A stretch of DNA of 64,000 nucleotides, from contig CAMYJD010000001.1 of NCBI GenBank assembly GCA_947258655.1, positions 205,242 to 269,241 of the forward strand, read 5' to 3'. This DNA is from an uncultured Gammaproteobacteria bacterium (GTDB lineage Bacteria > Pseudomonadota > Gammaproteobacteria > JAADHQ01). Every line of letters begins with the position of its first letter. Within the stretch, counting starts at the first letter, position 1. The position numbers were made by a program, and so were the translations under genes. Under the pieces are notes generated by a model. It had not been told where the DNA came from. It saw nothing but the letters and a program-made list of their open reading frames with translations, and ran no database searches. Positions 1 to 10,121 of the stretch are shown here, one piece after another.

Positions 1-346
1 CTGTTGACGCCTTGGCCTGCAACGACTGACCATCCGCTTTATGCTGTGTCTGATTCACCTGTGCCATCAAAAATCGCGACAGGCCAATACCATGATTATT
101 AGCCATTTCCATCGCAACCTGTTTGTCGAACAGGTCATAGTACATGGACTTTTCATTGCTGTATTCGTCATTGACCTGAATGGTTTTGCGCATACCGGAT
201 AACATCATCTGCAGGAAGATGGCTTCAAACTGTTTGGCCACTTCACCGATCGCGTCCTTGTCTCCGGACTTGACCTGCGCCTTCAATGATTGCAGCGAGG
301 AAATTTCGGTATAGACACTGCTATTATGTGCGGTCAGATCGTTCAT
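1..346 (-). CDS. flgJ: Flagellar rod-binding protein FlgJ (partial, 3' end off the window)
   Basis: Reverse-strand translation MNDLTAHNSSVYTEISSLQSLKAQVKSGDKDAIGEVAKQFEAIFLQMMLSGMRKT...; position directly downstream of flgI. Confidence 0.88.
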   Translation of the reverse strand, partial: MNDLTAHNSSVYTEISSLQSLKAQVKSGDKDAIGEVAKQFEAIFLQMMLSGMRKTIQVNDEYSNEKSMYYDLFDKQVAMEMANNHGIGLSRFLMAQVNQTQHKADGQSLQAKAST

Positions 347-368
347 GAATAATTATCCTGATACCTTG

Positions 369-1490
369 CTAGATCACGATCAGCTCGGCACGCAGTGCAC
401 CGGCCTGTTTCAGCGCTTCGAGTATCGCGACAAGATCACCGGGGGCCGCTCCTACCTGATTGACCGCCCTGACGATTTCATCGAGTTTAACGCCCGGATT
501 GAACATAAACATACGGTTTTTATCCTGTCTGATCTGGATGTCGGATTTCGGTACCACTACTGTCTCACCTTCGGAAAAGGGCTCAGGCTGGCTGACTTCT
601 GCTGTTTCGGTGATCGTGACCGTCAGACTGCCATGGGTAACCGCAGCGGGCATGACCTTGACATGCATGCCTATTACAATCGTGCCGGTGCGCGAATTGA
701 CAATAATACGCGCAGGCGCCTCGGCTGGCACCACATTAATATTTTCCAGCAGCGACATGAAGGCAACACGTTGCGACATGTCTTTCGGTGAGCTAACCCT
801 GATCGAAGCGGCATCGATCGGTTTGGCTATACCCGGTCCAACTGTTTTGTTAATGGATGTGGATACCCTGCTGGCCGTAGTGAAGTCGGCCGTCTTCAGA
901 TTAAGGACGACATAATCGCCCTGCGTGAACGCATTCGGTACTGCGCGCTCGACACTGGCGCCATTGGGTATACGGCCAACACTGGGGACATTCAATGACA
1001 CTCGCGAACCATCGGTGCCGCTGACGCCAAGACCACCAACAATAAGATTCCCCTGGGCAACGGCATACACCTGACCATCGGCGCCTTTTAACGGCGTCAT
1101 CAACAGACTGCCACCGCGCAGACTTTTAGCGTCGCCAAGAGACGAAATCGTGACATCAATTGTCTGTCCCGGTTTCGTGAATGGCGGCAACGATGCATGC
1201 ACGGCAACCGCGGCAACATTTTTCGACTGCAGATTGACATTTGCCGGCACCGTGATGCCAAAGCGGTTGAGCATATTACGCAGGCTTTGCCGGGTAAAGC
1301 GGGTCTTGCCACCGGTGCCATCCAGTCCCACAACCAAACCATAACCCAGTAACTGATTGGAACGCACACCGGCAATCGAGACCAGGTCCTTGATACGCTC
1401 GGCATAGCTATTACTGACGAATATCGCCAGTAGCAGGCCCAGTACATATTTTGTAGATCGTTTTAATAACATGGTATTTGTGCCCGTCAT
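369..1490 (-). CDS. flgI: Flagellar P-ring protein FlgI
   Basis: [31 protein letters not shown]...; synteny. Confidence 0.97.
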   Translation of the reverse strand: MTGTNTMLLKRSTKYVLGLLLAIFVSNSYAERIKDLVSIAGVRSNQLLGYGLVVGLDGTGGKTRFTRQSLRNMLNRFGITVPANVNLQSKNVAAVAVHASLPPFTKPGQTIDVTISSLGDAKSLRGGSLLMTPLKGADGQVYAVAQGNLIVGGLGVSGTDGSRVSLNVPSVGRIPNGASVERAVPNAFTQGDYVVLNLKTADFTTASRVSTSINKTVGPGIAKPIDAASIRVSSPKDMSQRVAFMSLLENINVVPAEAPARIIVNSRTGTIVIGMHVKVMPAAVTHGSLTVTITETAEVSQPEPFSEGETVVVPKSDIQIRQDKNRMFMFNPGVKLDEIVRAVNQVGAAPGDLVAILEALKQAGALRAELIVI

Positions 1491-1492
1491 GC

Positions 1493-2191
1493 CTAGAATG
1501 GCCAGTATTGACTGTTAAAGAAACGTGCCAGCCAGCCCATACGGTTGGCGTCAGACACTGCGCCCTGACCGCTATAGCTGATACGTGCATCGGCCAGTAA
1601 TGTAGAGGGCACGGAATTATTTCTGTCAATATCAAGCGGTCTGACAATGCCGGTAATCTGGATAAATTCCTCTCCCTGGTTCAGCCACATGCGTTTCTGG
1701 CCCTTGACGAACAGATTTCCGTTCGGGTAAACCTCGGCTACGGTCACAGAGATCGTACCGTTCAGGGCATTACTCTGGGCGCTGTCCCCTTCGCCAGTGA
1801 ATTCCTGTGATGATTCGATATTCGCACCGAGTACGTTACGTCCTTTCAGCGTCACGCCACCACCAAACACAGATGGTGTGCCCAGGTCCGTTGTATTTTC
1901 CTTTTTCGTTGATGTCGTGGCTTTTTTTATTGCATTGGTTTTTTCTGACAGCACGATCGTCAAAATATCGCCGACCTGACGCGCCTTCATATCTTCAAAT
2001 ATGAAACTGCTTGCCTGAGCCTGGTAGATGGAACCCATCTGTACCCGGCTGACCGGGCTCTGCGCCGGTTTGGTGGCTGCATATCGTTGATAATCCGGCT
2101 TTTGTTGCTGAACGGCGCAACCGCTGAACTGACCTGCGAACAGGCTTGCCAGTAATAGTCTGAATATGCGTCTGCTCCTGATAGTATTCAT
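1493..2191 (-). CDS. flgH: Flagellar L-ring lipoprotein FlgH
   Basis: Lipoprotein signal (FSGCA), [35 protein letters not shown]. Confidence 0.97.
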   Translation of the reverse strand: MNTIRSRRIFRLLLASLFAGQFSGCAVQQQKPDYQRYAATKPAQSPVSRVQMGSIYQAQASSFIFEDMKARQVGDILTIVLSEKTNAIKKATTSTKKENTTDLGTPSVFGGGVTLKGRNVLGANIESSQEFTGEGDSAQSNALNGTISVTVAEVYPNGNLFVKGQKRMWLNQGEEFIQITGIVRPLDIDRNNSVPSTLLADARISYSGQGAVSDANRMGWLARFFNSQYWPF

Positions 2192-2247
2192 GCCTGTTAC
2201 CTTGTTGTTTACTGTACTGACAAAAACAATGCGATTATCATGCCAAC

Positions 2248-3033
2248 TTATAATTGTTGTGATGCATACTGCAGCATGTCGTCGGTAGTGGAAATGGCCT
2301 TTGAATTCATCTCATAGGCGCGCTGGGCCTCGATCATATTGACCAGTTCCTCGACAACATTGACATTGGAGCTTTCCAGGAAACCCTGCAATACACCACC
2401 CATTCCGGATGAGGTCGGAGCCGCTGTTTGTGGTGTGCCACTTGCGACTGACTCCCTGTAGAGGTTTTCACCAAGAGCTTCCAGTCCTGCAGGATTGACA
2501 AAATCTGACAGTTGCAGGGTGCCGATCGCTGTCGGTGATGTGGAACCGGATACCAAAGCTTCGACGACACCGTCCGGGCTGATGGTTAGACTAACCGTAT
2601 CGGACGGTACTGTCAGACTGGGTTCGAGGCTGTAACCGCTTGAGGTTACCACCTGCCCCTGCGAGTCCAGCTGGAAGGTGCCGTTTCGGGTATAGGCCGT
2701 GGTACCATCCGGCATTAACACCTGAAAGAAACCCTTGCCCTGGATCGCCATATCGAGTCTGTTCTCGGTACTGATAACATTGCCCTGGGTATGTATTTTT
2801 TCAGTGGCAACGGTGCGTACACCGGTACCCAGCGCCAGACCCGTAGGTGACTGTGTGGCCTCGGACGTCTGTCCACCAACCTGACGCAGATTCTGGTATA
2901 GCAATTCCTCGAATACTGCCCTGCCACGCTTGAATCCGTTTGTATTTACGTTGGCCAGGTTATTGGAAATAACCGCCATACGTTTTTGCTGTGCATCTAC
3001 ACCTGTTTTTGATATCCAAAGTGCGGGATTCAT
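2248..3033 (-). CDS. flgG: Flagellar distal rod protein FlgG
   Basis: MNPALWISKTGVDAQQKRMAVISNNLANVNTNGFKRGRAVFEELLYQ. Confidence 0.97.
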   Translation of the reverse strand: MNPALWISKTGVDAQQKRMAVISNNLANVNTNGFKRGRAVFEELLYQNLRQVGGQTSEATQSPTGLALGTGVRTVATEKIHTQGNVISTENRLDMAIQGKGFFQVLMPDGTTAYTRNGTFQLDSQGQVVTSSGYSLEPSLTVPSDTVSLTISPDGVVEALVSGSTSPTAIGTLQLSDFVNPAGLEALGENLYRESVASGTPQTAAPTSSGMGGVLQGFLESSNVNVVEELVNMIEAQRAYEMNSKAISTTDDMLQYASQQL

Positions 3034-3061
3034 AATCTCTCTCCAATAAAAATTGTATGCA

Positions 3062-3802
3062 TTAAGTCATCGAAAGCAGTTTCGATGAAACGTTGTCATT
3101 GTCCGATGCAGTTTTCATCAACTTGCTCTGCATTTCATAATTCCTCTGCAGTTCTATCATCTTGACCATGCTATCAATGACATTAACGTTACTCATTTCA
3201 ATCGCCCCGGACACCACTTTGACACTGGCATCCGCATCTGCCACACCGTCATCATTCAGGTAAAACAAACCATCAACACCTTTTGAAATACCAGTATGAT
3301 CCGGCTTGACCAGCTTGATCCTGTCTACCACAGCCAGGCTGGTTGAGTCCTGACCTAGGGCAATTACAGATACCGTGCCGTCTTCACCGATAGCAACCTT
3401 GCTCGCAGGCGGCAGTGTAATCGGGCCACCGTTACCCAGTACAGGCTGTCCCGAAGCCGTCGTCAATAAACCATTCGGGGAAAGTTGCAGACTGCCGGCA
3501 CGGCTATAACCCTCCTGCCCACTCGCAGATTGCACGGCGATAAATCCATTACCTTTAATTGCGATATCCAGATCGTTGCCGGTTGTGACTATACTTCCCT
3601 GTGAGAAGTCATTGCCATTGTCTTTAGCTACTGCGTAAGACCTGCTGTCATGACCACTGCCATAGACCGGCACGTCCTGAAAGGCACGCAGTTCGGCACG
3701 AAAGCCGGAGGTAGAGACATTGGCAAGGTTATGTGAATTGCTGGCCTGCGTATTCATTATCTGCTTCAGACCAGTCATTGAAATGTATAACATTTTATCC
3801 AT
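3062..3802 (-). CDS. flgF: Flagellar proximal rod protein FlgF
   Basis: MDKMLYISMTGLKQIMNTQASNSHNLANVSTSGFRAEL; synteny. Confidence 0.95.
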   Translation of the reverse strand: MDKMLYISMTGLKQIMNTQASNSHNLANVSTSGFRAELRAFQDVPVYGSGHDSRSYAVAKDNGNDFSQGSIVTTGNDLDIAIKGNGFIAVQSASGQEGYSRAGSLQLSPNGLLTTASGQPVLGNGGPITLPPASKVAIGEDGTVSVIALGQDSTSLAVVDRIKLVKPDHTGISKGVDGLFYLNDDGVADADASVKVVSGAIEMSNVNVIDSMVKMIELQRNYEMQSKLMKTASDNDNVSSKLLSMT

Positions 3803-3848
3803 GAATCACTCCTTAACAATTCCTACCCGATTTGGCTGCGCATCATCA

Positions 3849-5114
3849 TTAACGGATATTGATGATTGTCTGGGTAATCGTATCGGCGGTTTCGATAACC
3901 TGGGCATTGGCCTGGAAGTTTCTCTGTGCGGTTATCATGTTCACCAGTTGCTCTGTCAGATCGACGTTGGAACCCTCTAGTGCACCCGACTGCATGAAAC
4001 CTAGCGTTCCGGTACCCGGTGCACCGACCAGCGCGGCACCTGATTCGAATGTCTCTGCCCATGAGGTATCACCTTGCTGTGACAGCCCATTCAGATTACT
4101 GAAGTTGGCCAGAGCAACCTGTGCCAAAGTCAGCGACTGTCCATTGGTATAACGTGCAGTGATAACGCCTGTTTCACCCACATCCACACCACTCAGTCGA
4201 CCGGTTGTATAACCGTCTTGTAGTAAGGCATTGACACCAAACTCGGTCCCATATTGGGTTACCCCTGTCAATGAAATATCCACATCCATGTTCGAAGCAC
4301 CGGTGCCCGGATTGACCGGCTCATAACCGGCAAAGGTATTGATACTGCCATTGTTGGGTGAAACCGAGGTCAGTTTGCCATCGCTGGAAAAACTCAGTAC
4401 CACCGGGTCACCCGATGCACCACCGGCCGGTACAGCCTCAATAGGCGGATCACCGGCAGGGTTGGTCAGATAGGTATACATGTTCCAGGTACCCAGACCA
4501 GTCTTGCGGAAATACAATGTTTGCAGCATTGCATCACCTTGCGAGTCGTATGTCGTCAACGACGTTGAATGGTTATAACTGGTGGCATCATTAATATTAA
4601 ATGCAGCAGTTGGCACTGACTGTGAGGAATCGAGATTGGCCGTCAGATCGATCTGGGTCGTTGCATTCGGTGGCAGGTCATTGGTACTGAGCTGAATATC
4701 ACCCAGGGCACCGGTCACATTACCGCTAGTATCCGCCAGGTAGCCGGTCAGGCGCTGATTTTCACTGTTGACGACATAGCCGGCACGATCAACGCCAAAG
4801 CCGCCGGCGCGGCTGTATTTGGTCACACCGTTCTCATTGAGCCGGAAGAAACCTTCACCGTTGATGGCCAGATCGAGATTATTGTTGGTGAAATCAACAT
4901 TACCCTGGGCGAATTCCTGTTTGACATTGGAAATCTTGACGCCGGCACCGACGGCATTAGACGCGACACCCAGCGTCGTCGCCGCATAGATATCGGCAAA
5001 CTCTATTCTGGACTTCTTGAATCCGGTCGTACTGGCATTGGCCACGTTGTTACCGATGACGCGCAGGTCTGATGATGCTGCATTTAATCCACTTAAAGCT
5101 ATTCTGAATGGCAT
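3849..5114 (-). CDS. flgE: Flagellar hook protein FlgE
   Basis: MPFRIALSGLNAASSDLRVIGNNVANASTTGFKKSR...; C-term QLVNMITAQRNFQANAQVIETADTITQTIINIR. Confidence 0.97.
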   Translation of the reverse strand: MPFRIALSGLNAASSDLRVIGNNVANASTTGFKKSRIEFADIYAATTLGVASNAVGAGVKISNVKQEFAQGNVDFTNNNLDLAINGEGFFRLNENGVTKYSRAGGFGVDRAGYVVNSENQRLTGYLADTSGNVTGALGDIQLSTNDLPPNATTQIDLTANLDSSQSVPTAAFNINDATSYNHSTSLTTYDSQGDAMLQTLYFRKTGLGTWNMYTYLTNPAGDPPIEAVPAGGASGDPVVLSFSSDGKLTSVSPNNGSINTFAGYEPVNPGTGASNMDVDISLTGVTQYGTEFGVNALLQDGYTTGRLSGVDVGETGVITARYTNGQSLTLAQVALANFSNLNGLSQQGDTSWAETFESGAALVGAPGTGTLGFMQSGALEGSNVDLTEQLVNMITAQRNFQANAQVIETADTITQTIINIR

Positions 5115-5133
5115 AACGTTACTCCTATGGAAG

Positions 5134-5802
5134 CTAACTTATTTGCAATATTTCTGAGAATTTTCTGTCGCCGAGGCCGCGAATGCTGACATTGACCTCT
5201 TCACCGGCACCACCGAAGGTAATACTCTCTACAGGCAGATTGGCATAACTCTTGACGGCTATACTTTCACCATTGACCACAGCATCGATAGCGACACGGT
5301 AGCGACCTTCGGGTGCGAGTGTTCCGTCAGGCAATGTACCGTCCCATTGATACTTGGTAATTCCCTCACCGAGAGCTCCAAGACCGAAATTGTTGACTAA
5401 CTCTCCGCCAGGCCCGTAAACAGATACATTCACCTGCGACGCCTGGAATGGTAATTCGACTGCGCCGTTCATACCGATTTTAGTCAATGGCAAGGTGTCT
5501 GCGGGAACCAGAACATTGCGATTGATCAGGCTGGCAGCCTGCAATCCCTGATTGGGCACCATTGATGCCGAGAATTGTTCAAATGATTTCTGTAAATCCT
5601 GAATACCGGAAACCGTACCAAACTGTGCAATCTGACTCAGGAATTCACCATTCTCCATTGGCTTGAAGGGATCCTGGTTTTGTAACTGCGTTGTCATCAG
5701 TTTCAGGAACTGTTCCTGTCCGAGCTCATCCTTGGGCTTGGCCGCGGGTTTCCCGCCCAGGCCTATGTTCTGTAATACACTGCTATCTATTGCTGTTGTC
5801 AT
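5134..5802 (-). CDS. flgD: Flagellar hook-capping protein FlgD
   Basis: DELGQEQFLKLMTTQLQNQDPFKPMENGEFLSQIAQFGTVSGI. Confidence 0.96.
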   Translation of the reverse strand: MTTAIDSSVLQNIGLGGKPAAKPKDELGQEQFLKLMTTQLQNQDPFKPMENGEFLSQIAQFGTVSGIQDLQKSFEQFSASMVPNQGLQAASLINRNVLVPADTLPLTKIGMNGAVELPFQASQVNVSVYGPGGELVNNFGLGALGEGITKYQWDGTLPDGTLAPEGRYRVAIDAVVNGESIAVKSYANLPVESITFGGAGEEVNVSIRGLGDRKFSEILQIS

Positions 5803-5814
5803 AACAAACTAACC

Positions 5815-6228
5815 TCATTGTCCAATCTTGAGTGTGGCCAGCATCAACTGCTTTGCTGTGTTCATGACTTCAACATTGTTCTGATAAGAACGTGATGCTG
5901 AAATCATATTGGCCATCTCCTCGACAGTGTTGACGTTTGACCTGTACACATATCCTTCTGCATTTGCCATTGAGTTTTCCGGATCATACTCACTCACCGG
6001 CGTTGCCCGATTCTCCTCTATCCTCAATACTCTGACCGACGCCGCGGCCGGATTGTTTTGTGTCTCCTGCATAACTGCGGCGAACACTGGATTTTTCGCG
6101 CGGTAAACGCCTTCCTCTGTTGTACTGACATTATTGGCATTGGCCATATTACTGGAAACAGTATTCAGCCTGATGGATTGTGCACTCATGCCGGAACCTG
6201 CGATCTCGAATAAATTAAACAGACTCAT
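5815..6228 (-). CDS. flgC: Flagellar proximal rod protein FlgC
   Basis: MSLFNLFEIAGSGMSAQSIRLNTVSSNMANANNVSTTEEGVYRAKNPVF. Confidence 0.97.
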   Translation of the reverse strand: MSLFNLFEIAGSGMSAQSIRLNTVSSNMANANNVSTTEEGVYRAKNPVFAAVMQETQNNPAAASVRVLRIEENRATPVSEYDPENSMANAEGYVYRSNVNTVEEMANMISASRSYQNNVEVMNTAKQLMLATLKIGQ

Positions 6229-6231
6229 CGT

Positions 6232-6627
6232 TTAATCCTCCCTTAAAGCCTTCATCATGCCCTGGAACTTGCCCGTCAAGAAACGCAGTGTGGTCTGGTA
6301 GCGCACGGAATTTTCCGCAAACGCGGATTTCTCATGGTCCAGATCAACTGTATTTCCATCCAGAGATGCCTGAGACGGTACCCTGTATTTGAGTTGCATG
6401 CCCGCTGAATCCATACCAAACGAAGGTATGTGCGAGGCATTACTCTTCTGTAGTTGCAGCATATCGCCCTGACTGCTCTTGAGCGCCTGCTTGAAGTCTA
6501 TATCACGTGCCTTGTAACCTGGTGTGTCTGCATTGATAATATTTGAAGACAACGCAACTGCACGACGCGACTGAATCATCAATGCCTTCTCATGGCTTCC
6601 CAGGGCTTTGTCAAAATTTATTGGCAT
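6232..6627 (-). CDS. flgB: Flagellar proximal rod protein FlgB
   Basis: Start trimmed to MPINFDKALGSHEKALMIQSRRAVALSSNIINADTPGYKARDIDF; the longer ORF (to 6750) reads through a sigma54 promoter and a terminator. Confidence 0.95.
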   Translation of the reverse strand: MPINFDKALGSHEKALMIQSRRAVALSSNIINADTPGYKARDIDFKQALKSSQGDMLQLQKSNASHIPSFGMDSAGMQLKYRVPSQASLDGNTVDLDHEKSAFAENSVRYQTTLRFLTGKFQGMMKALRED

Positions 6628-6663
6628 TACTTTTTCCACTAAATGTATTCGTGCAATACATAG

Positions 6664-6679
6664 TGCAACAGCCGTGCCA
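6664..6679 (-). promoter_or_regulatory. Sigma54 (RpoN) promoter for the flgB operon
   Basis: Minus-strand TGGCACGGCTGTTGCA is an exact match to TGGCACG-N4-TTGCA, just upstream of flgB. Confidence 0.85.
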
Positions 6680-6724
6680 GAATCATCAAACGTATGAATT
6701 TTAAAGAGAAAGGATTTTATTCGG

Positions 6725-6767
6725 GGGAAAAACAAACCGCCTGCCGGCAATGTTTTCCGTCAGGCGG
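6725..6767 (-). terminator. Rho-independent terminator after cheR
   Basis: Minus strand CCGCCTGACGG-AAAACATTG-CCGGCAGGCGG followed by TTTGTTTTT. Confidence 0.85.
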
Positions 6768-6807
6768 CAATATTTGTTAGCGCGGCAGGCAAGTACCTGC
6801 AGGCTGT

Positions 6808-7653
6808 TCAGGATTTTAGCTGGTACACTACGCCACCATGGGTCCTGACCATATCCAGCTTGTCAGTAATTCCGGTGATCGACTCCGAACCGCCAAGAAA
6901 AATGTACCCACCAGGATTCAGGCAACGACACATTTTCTCAAGAATCTCTTGCTTCGATTCCGTTGAGAAATAAATCAGTACATTTCTGCAGAAAATAATA
7001 TCGAAACGTCCCAACAGGGCATAACTCTGCAGCAGATTCATCGTCCTGAACTGAATTCTTGATTTGATGATAGGGCTGACCTGCCAGTAATTCGGTGTTT
7101 CGCGAAAATATTTCTTTTTACGTTCCGGCGATAGCCCTCTGGCCATAGCCATATCGTCATAGTGCCCCTTCTCTGCGGCGCTAAGTATTGCCGGCGAAAT
7201 ATCCGTAGCTACAATCTGTACATCAGACTTGAGCATACCTGGATTACCGATCTGGAACTCGTTTACCGTCATACTGATCGAATAGGGCTCCTGCCCTGAA
7301 GAACAGGCAGAAGACCAGATTCGAATAGGTGTACGTCTGTTTTTTGAGAGTTCAGGGAAAATTTTGTCTTTCAGGGTGTTAAAAGGATGGATATCACGAA
7401 ACCATGAGGTTTCGTTGGTGGTCATCGCTTCTACTACTTTATTGGTCAGCTCACGATTTTTATCCTTGGTAAGCTTGCCCAGCAGCTCTCCCAATGATGC
7501 AAGCTTGTGCTCCTGCAACATTTTATTAAGTCGGCTGTTGACCAGGTATTGCTTGTTGTCACCAAGAACGATACCACACATATTCTCGAGATATTTTTGA
7601 AAATCCTGATAGTCTTTCGAGCTTAGTGCGCTTTGCGTTGCTTTTTGCATCAT
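6808..7653 (-). CDS. cheR: Chemotaxis protein methyltransferase CheR
   Basis: TNETSWFRDIHPFNTLKDKIFPEL...IRIWSSACSSGQEPYSISM...FDIIFCRNVLIYF. Confidence 0.96.
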   Translation of the reverse strand: MMQKATQSALSSKDYQDFQKYLENMCGIVLGDNKQYLVNSRLNKMLQEHKLASLGELLGKLTKDKNRELTNKVVEAMTTNETSWFRDIHPFNTLKDKIFPELSKNRRTPIRIWSSACSSGQEPYSISMTVNEFQIGNPGMLKSDVQIVATDISPAILSAAEKGHYDDMAMARGLSPERKKKYFRETPNYWQVSPIIKSRIQFRTMNLLQSYALLGRFDIIFCRNVLIYFSTESKQEILEKMCRCLNPGGYIFLGGSESITGITDKLDMVRTHGGVVYQLKS

Positions 7654-7863
7654 CGATTATAGCCTGTAACGATATAGTCCGGGACTGTTCCCTTCGTAGA
7701 TATTTTTTATTTCAATGGAAAAGCTGCATACTTGTCCATGACCGTAGTTTCAACGTATTCCCAATACCGTCCTATTGTTAATACTCAAATTCTGTTGTTG
7801 TGTGCAGAGGGCTGACATTTACCTGCATGCTAAATACTCCTTGTCCCGCTATCAACCCAGCAT

Positions 7864-8805
7864 TCATGCAGGATTGCCTTTTCTGTGCAAATCATCGATG
7901 GCTTCCATAACGCTGGTCGCCAGTTCGTCGGCATCAAATTTTGCGATAAACCTGTCCGCGCCAACCTTCTCCACCATGGCATTGTTAAATACACCACTGA
8001 GCGACGTGTGTAACATTATATATAGTTCTTTAAGAGCAGGATCCTTACGTAGTTCGGTTGTCAATGTATAGCCATCCATTTCTGGCATTTCAATATCTGA
8101 GATTACCAAGGCTATCTGCTCCTTGATTGGCCCCTGAGCTGCCATTTCCTGTAACTGATTCAGCGCATCCATACCACTTTTAGCCAGCACTGCCTCATAC
8201 CCGATCTGTTCCAACGTGCGTTTAACCTGGTTACGGGCAACAACGGAATCGTCGGCAACCAATATGCGCTTGACACCCTCTTCAATCTTGGGTGCCCCTT
8301 CGACAATATCATCAGATACTTCTACCTCGGCCCCTGTAACTTCGGACATAACCTGCTCGACATCAATAATCTCCACCAGGTCGTTATCGATCTTGGTCAC
8401 GGCCGTCAAATAACTACTACGTCCGGTCGCCTTTGGCGGCGGCATGATATCATCCCAGTTCATATTAATGATTCGATCAACTGAACTGACCAGGAAGCCC
8501 TGCGTGGTACGGTTATATTCAGCAATAACAATAAAGGCATCCTTGACATCCTTGACCGGTTTCATACCGATGGCCTGTGCCAGATCCATGACGCTGATGG
8601 TCTTGCCGCGCATGTTGGCCACGCCGCGAATGACACTGTCCGCATTCGGCATCTTGGTCAGCGGTGGACATTGTATGACCTCTTGCACCTTGAATACATT
8701 GATACCAAACTGCTGACGCCCACCCAGCCGGAACAACAGCAGTTCCAGGCGGTTGTGCCCGGCTAGTTGGGTACGCATGTCCACACTGTCTAAAAGTCCA
8801 GCCAT
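7864..8805 (-). CDS. cheV: Chemotaxis coupling protein CheV (CheW + receiver)
   Basis: MAGLLDSVDMRTQLAGHNRLELLLFRLGGRQQFGINVFKVQEV plus receiver domain (ILVADDSVVARNQV...LVISDIEMPEMDG); start set at 8805 because AGGAG precedes it. Confidence 0.93.
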   Translation of the reverse strand: MAGLLDSVDMRTQLAGHNRLELLLFRLGGRQQFGINVFKVQEVIQCPPLTKMPNADSVIRGVANMRGKTISVMDLAQAIGMKPVKDVKDAFIVIAEYNRTTQGFLVSSVDRIINMNWDDIMPPPKATGRSSYLTAVTKIDNDLVEIIDVEQVMSEVTGAEVEVSDDIVEGAPKIEEGVKRILVADDSVVARNQVKRTLEQIGYEAVLAKSGMDALNQLQEMAAQGPIKEQIALVISDIEMPEMDGYTLTTELRKDPALKELYIMLHTSLSGVFNNAMVEKVGADRFIAKFDADELATSVMEAIDDLHRKGNPA

Positions 8806-8852
8806 ACCATTTCTCCTGACAAGTATATTTCCTATTATTGTGTACCTCACCT

Positions 8853-8880
8853 ATAACGGCGCTGGCATGAATAAACTTGA
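8853..8880 (-). promoter_or_regulatory. Candidate sigma28 (FliA) promoter for cheV
   Basis: Minus strand TCAAGTTT-N12-GCCGTTAT versus TAAAGTTT-N11-GCCGATAA. Confidence 0.5.
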
Positions 8881-8892
8881 GTAATTCGTTTG

Positions 8893-8908
8893 CGGCATAG
8901 CTCTTGCA
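8893..8908 (+). promoter_or_regulatory. Candidate sigma54 promoter for flgA
   Basis: CGGCATAGCTCTTGCA: GG and GC elements at canonical spacing (TGGCACG-N4-TTGCA). Confidence 0.6.
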
Positions 8909-9006
8909 TAATCACTGATAGACACAGATTTATCGACCAATTCGACAGTATTTTGACACATGAGCCTGATATAAATCATATATTATTGTTTTTTATGGAT
9001 TTTATA

Positions 9007-9720
9007 ATGACAGTCAGTATTCGCATACTCGTAATCAGCATCCTGAGCGGCTTCTTTATGCCGTCATTCTCAGTCATGGCGGCCACCGGTTTGATGGATC
9101 ATGAGGATATCAGAAGGCACGTCAGGCAATACCTGCAAAACAGGACTGCTGAACAGGGCCTGACTGATGCCACGATCGAGATTGGACACATCGACAAGCG
9201 CCTGAAACTGAGCAACTGCGAATCCGGACTTGAGGTCGTTTTTGCTAACAAGCGCTTGCCCGGTAATGTTTCACTCGCAGTACGTTGCAACTCAGACAAG
9301 CCCTGGAAAATATACATGCAGGCCACAGTGAACGCCTATGCAATGATCTATGTCGCCCGTGCACCCATTTCCCGTGGTAGCACATTCAATGCCAGTGATC
9401 TGATCAAGCAGAGACACAATATTACTTCTTTGAACGGAAATTATGTGGCAGAGATGAAAAATCTCAAAGGCCAGGTAGCCAGGCGTCACATCCGTACGGG
9501 CGAAATAATAAAACCGTCTGTTGCGGTCAAATCGAAGCTAATTAAACGCGGCGAACAAGTCACCATTATTGCAGAGACGGCAGGTATCAAGGTACGCATG
9601 ATGGGCAAAGCAATGAACGACGCCTCTGCAGGCGAGCAGGTACGCGTCAAGAACAACAACTCCAGACGTATCGTAGAGGGTATTGCGATAACCCGTGGAA
9701 TTGTAAAGATTAATATGTAG
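9007..9720 (+). CDS. flgA: Flagellar P-ring assembly chaperone FlgA
   Basis: SAF-type protein APISRGSTFNASDLIKQRHNITSLNGNYVAEMKNLKGQVARRHIRTGEIIKPSVAV; start trimmed from ORF 8890. Confidence 0.92.
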   Translation: MTVSIRILVISILSGFFMPSFSVMAATGLMDHEDIRRHVRQYLQNRTAEQGLTDATIEIGHIDKRLKLSNCESGLEVVFANKRLPGNVSLAVRCNSDKPWKIYMQATVNAYAMIYVARAPISRGSTFNASDLIKQRHNITSLNGNYVAEMKNLKGQVARRHIRTGEIIKPSVAVKSKLIKRGEQVTIIAETAGIKVRMMGKAMNDASAGEQVRVKNNNSRRIVEGIAITRGIVKINM

Positions 9721-9730
9721 GCAATATGGC

Positions 9731-9757
9731 TAAAGGATGCGCGTATATTGACGTTAA
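9731..9757 (+). promoter_or_regulatory. Candidate sigma28 promoter for flgM
   Basis: TAAAGGAT-N11-GACGTTAA against consensus TAAAGTTT-N11-GCCGATAA, exact 11-nt spacer. Confidence 0.65.
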
Positions 9758-9798
9758 ATATAACGGTGTAGTGCACCTTTAATCCGGGAGTATCCAGC

Positions 9799-10110
9799 AT
9801 GACGATTAACATTAATGACATAAATAAGCCTCAGGTGAACAGCAGCGGCCATAGCAGCCCTATCAATAAAGATAGCAACCGCACTACTGCTGAAAAAGGC
9901 ACTACCCAGCAGAACGATACTATAGTATTGACTGATTCAGCACGGCAGATACAGCAACTGGAAAAACAGCTGGGATCAATTCCGGTAGTTAATACTGAAA
10001 AAGTAGCCGAAGTCAGGGAAAACCTTAACAGCGGCAACTATACGATTTCTTCAGAGCGAATTGCAGAAAAATTTACCCGCTATGAAGCCTTCCTGCAACA
10101 GGCCAGTTAG
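9799..10110 (+). CDS. flgM: Anti-sigma28 factor FlgM
   Basis: MTININDINKP...VLTDSARQIQQLEKQLGSIPVVNTEKVAEVRENLNSGNYTISSERIAEKFTRYE. Confidence 0.95.
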   Translation: MTININDINKPQVNSSGHSSPINKDSNRTTAEKGTTQQNDTIVLTDSARQIQQLEKQLGSIPVVNTEKVAEVRENLNSGNYTISSERIAEKFTRYEAFLQQAS

Positions 10111-10121
10111 GGAGAAATAAC

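Noticed and set aside
6232-6750. Long 172-aa version of FlgB
   Set aside because: The extra N-terminus crosses the sigma54 promoter and the cheR terminator; FlgB homology starts at MPINFDKAL (6627).
8890-9006. N-terminal extension of FlgA ORF
   Set aside because: Overlaps the candidate sigma54 promoter; a signal peptide follows the ATG at 9007.
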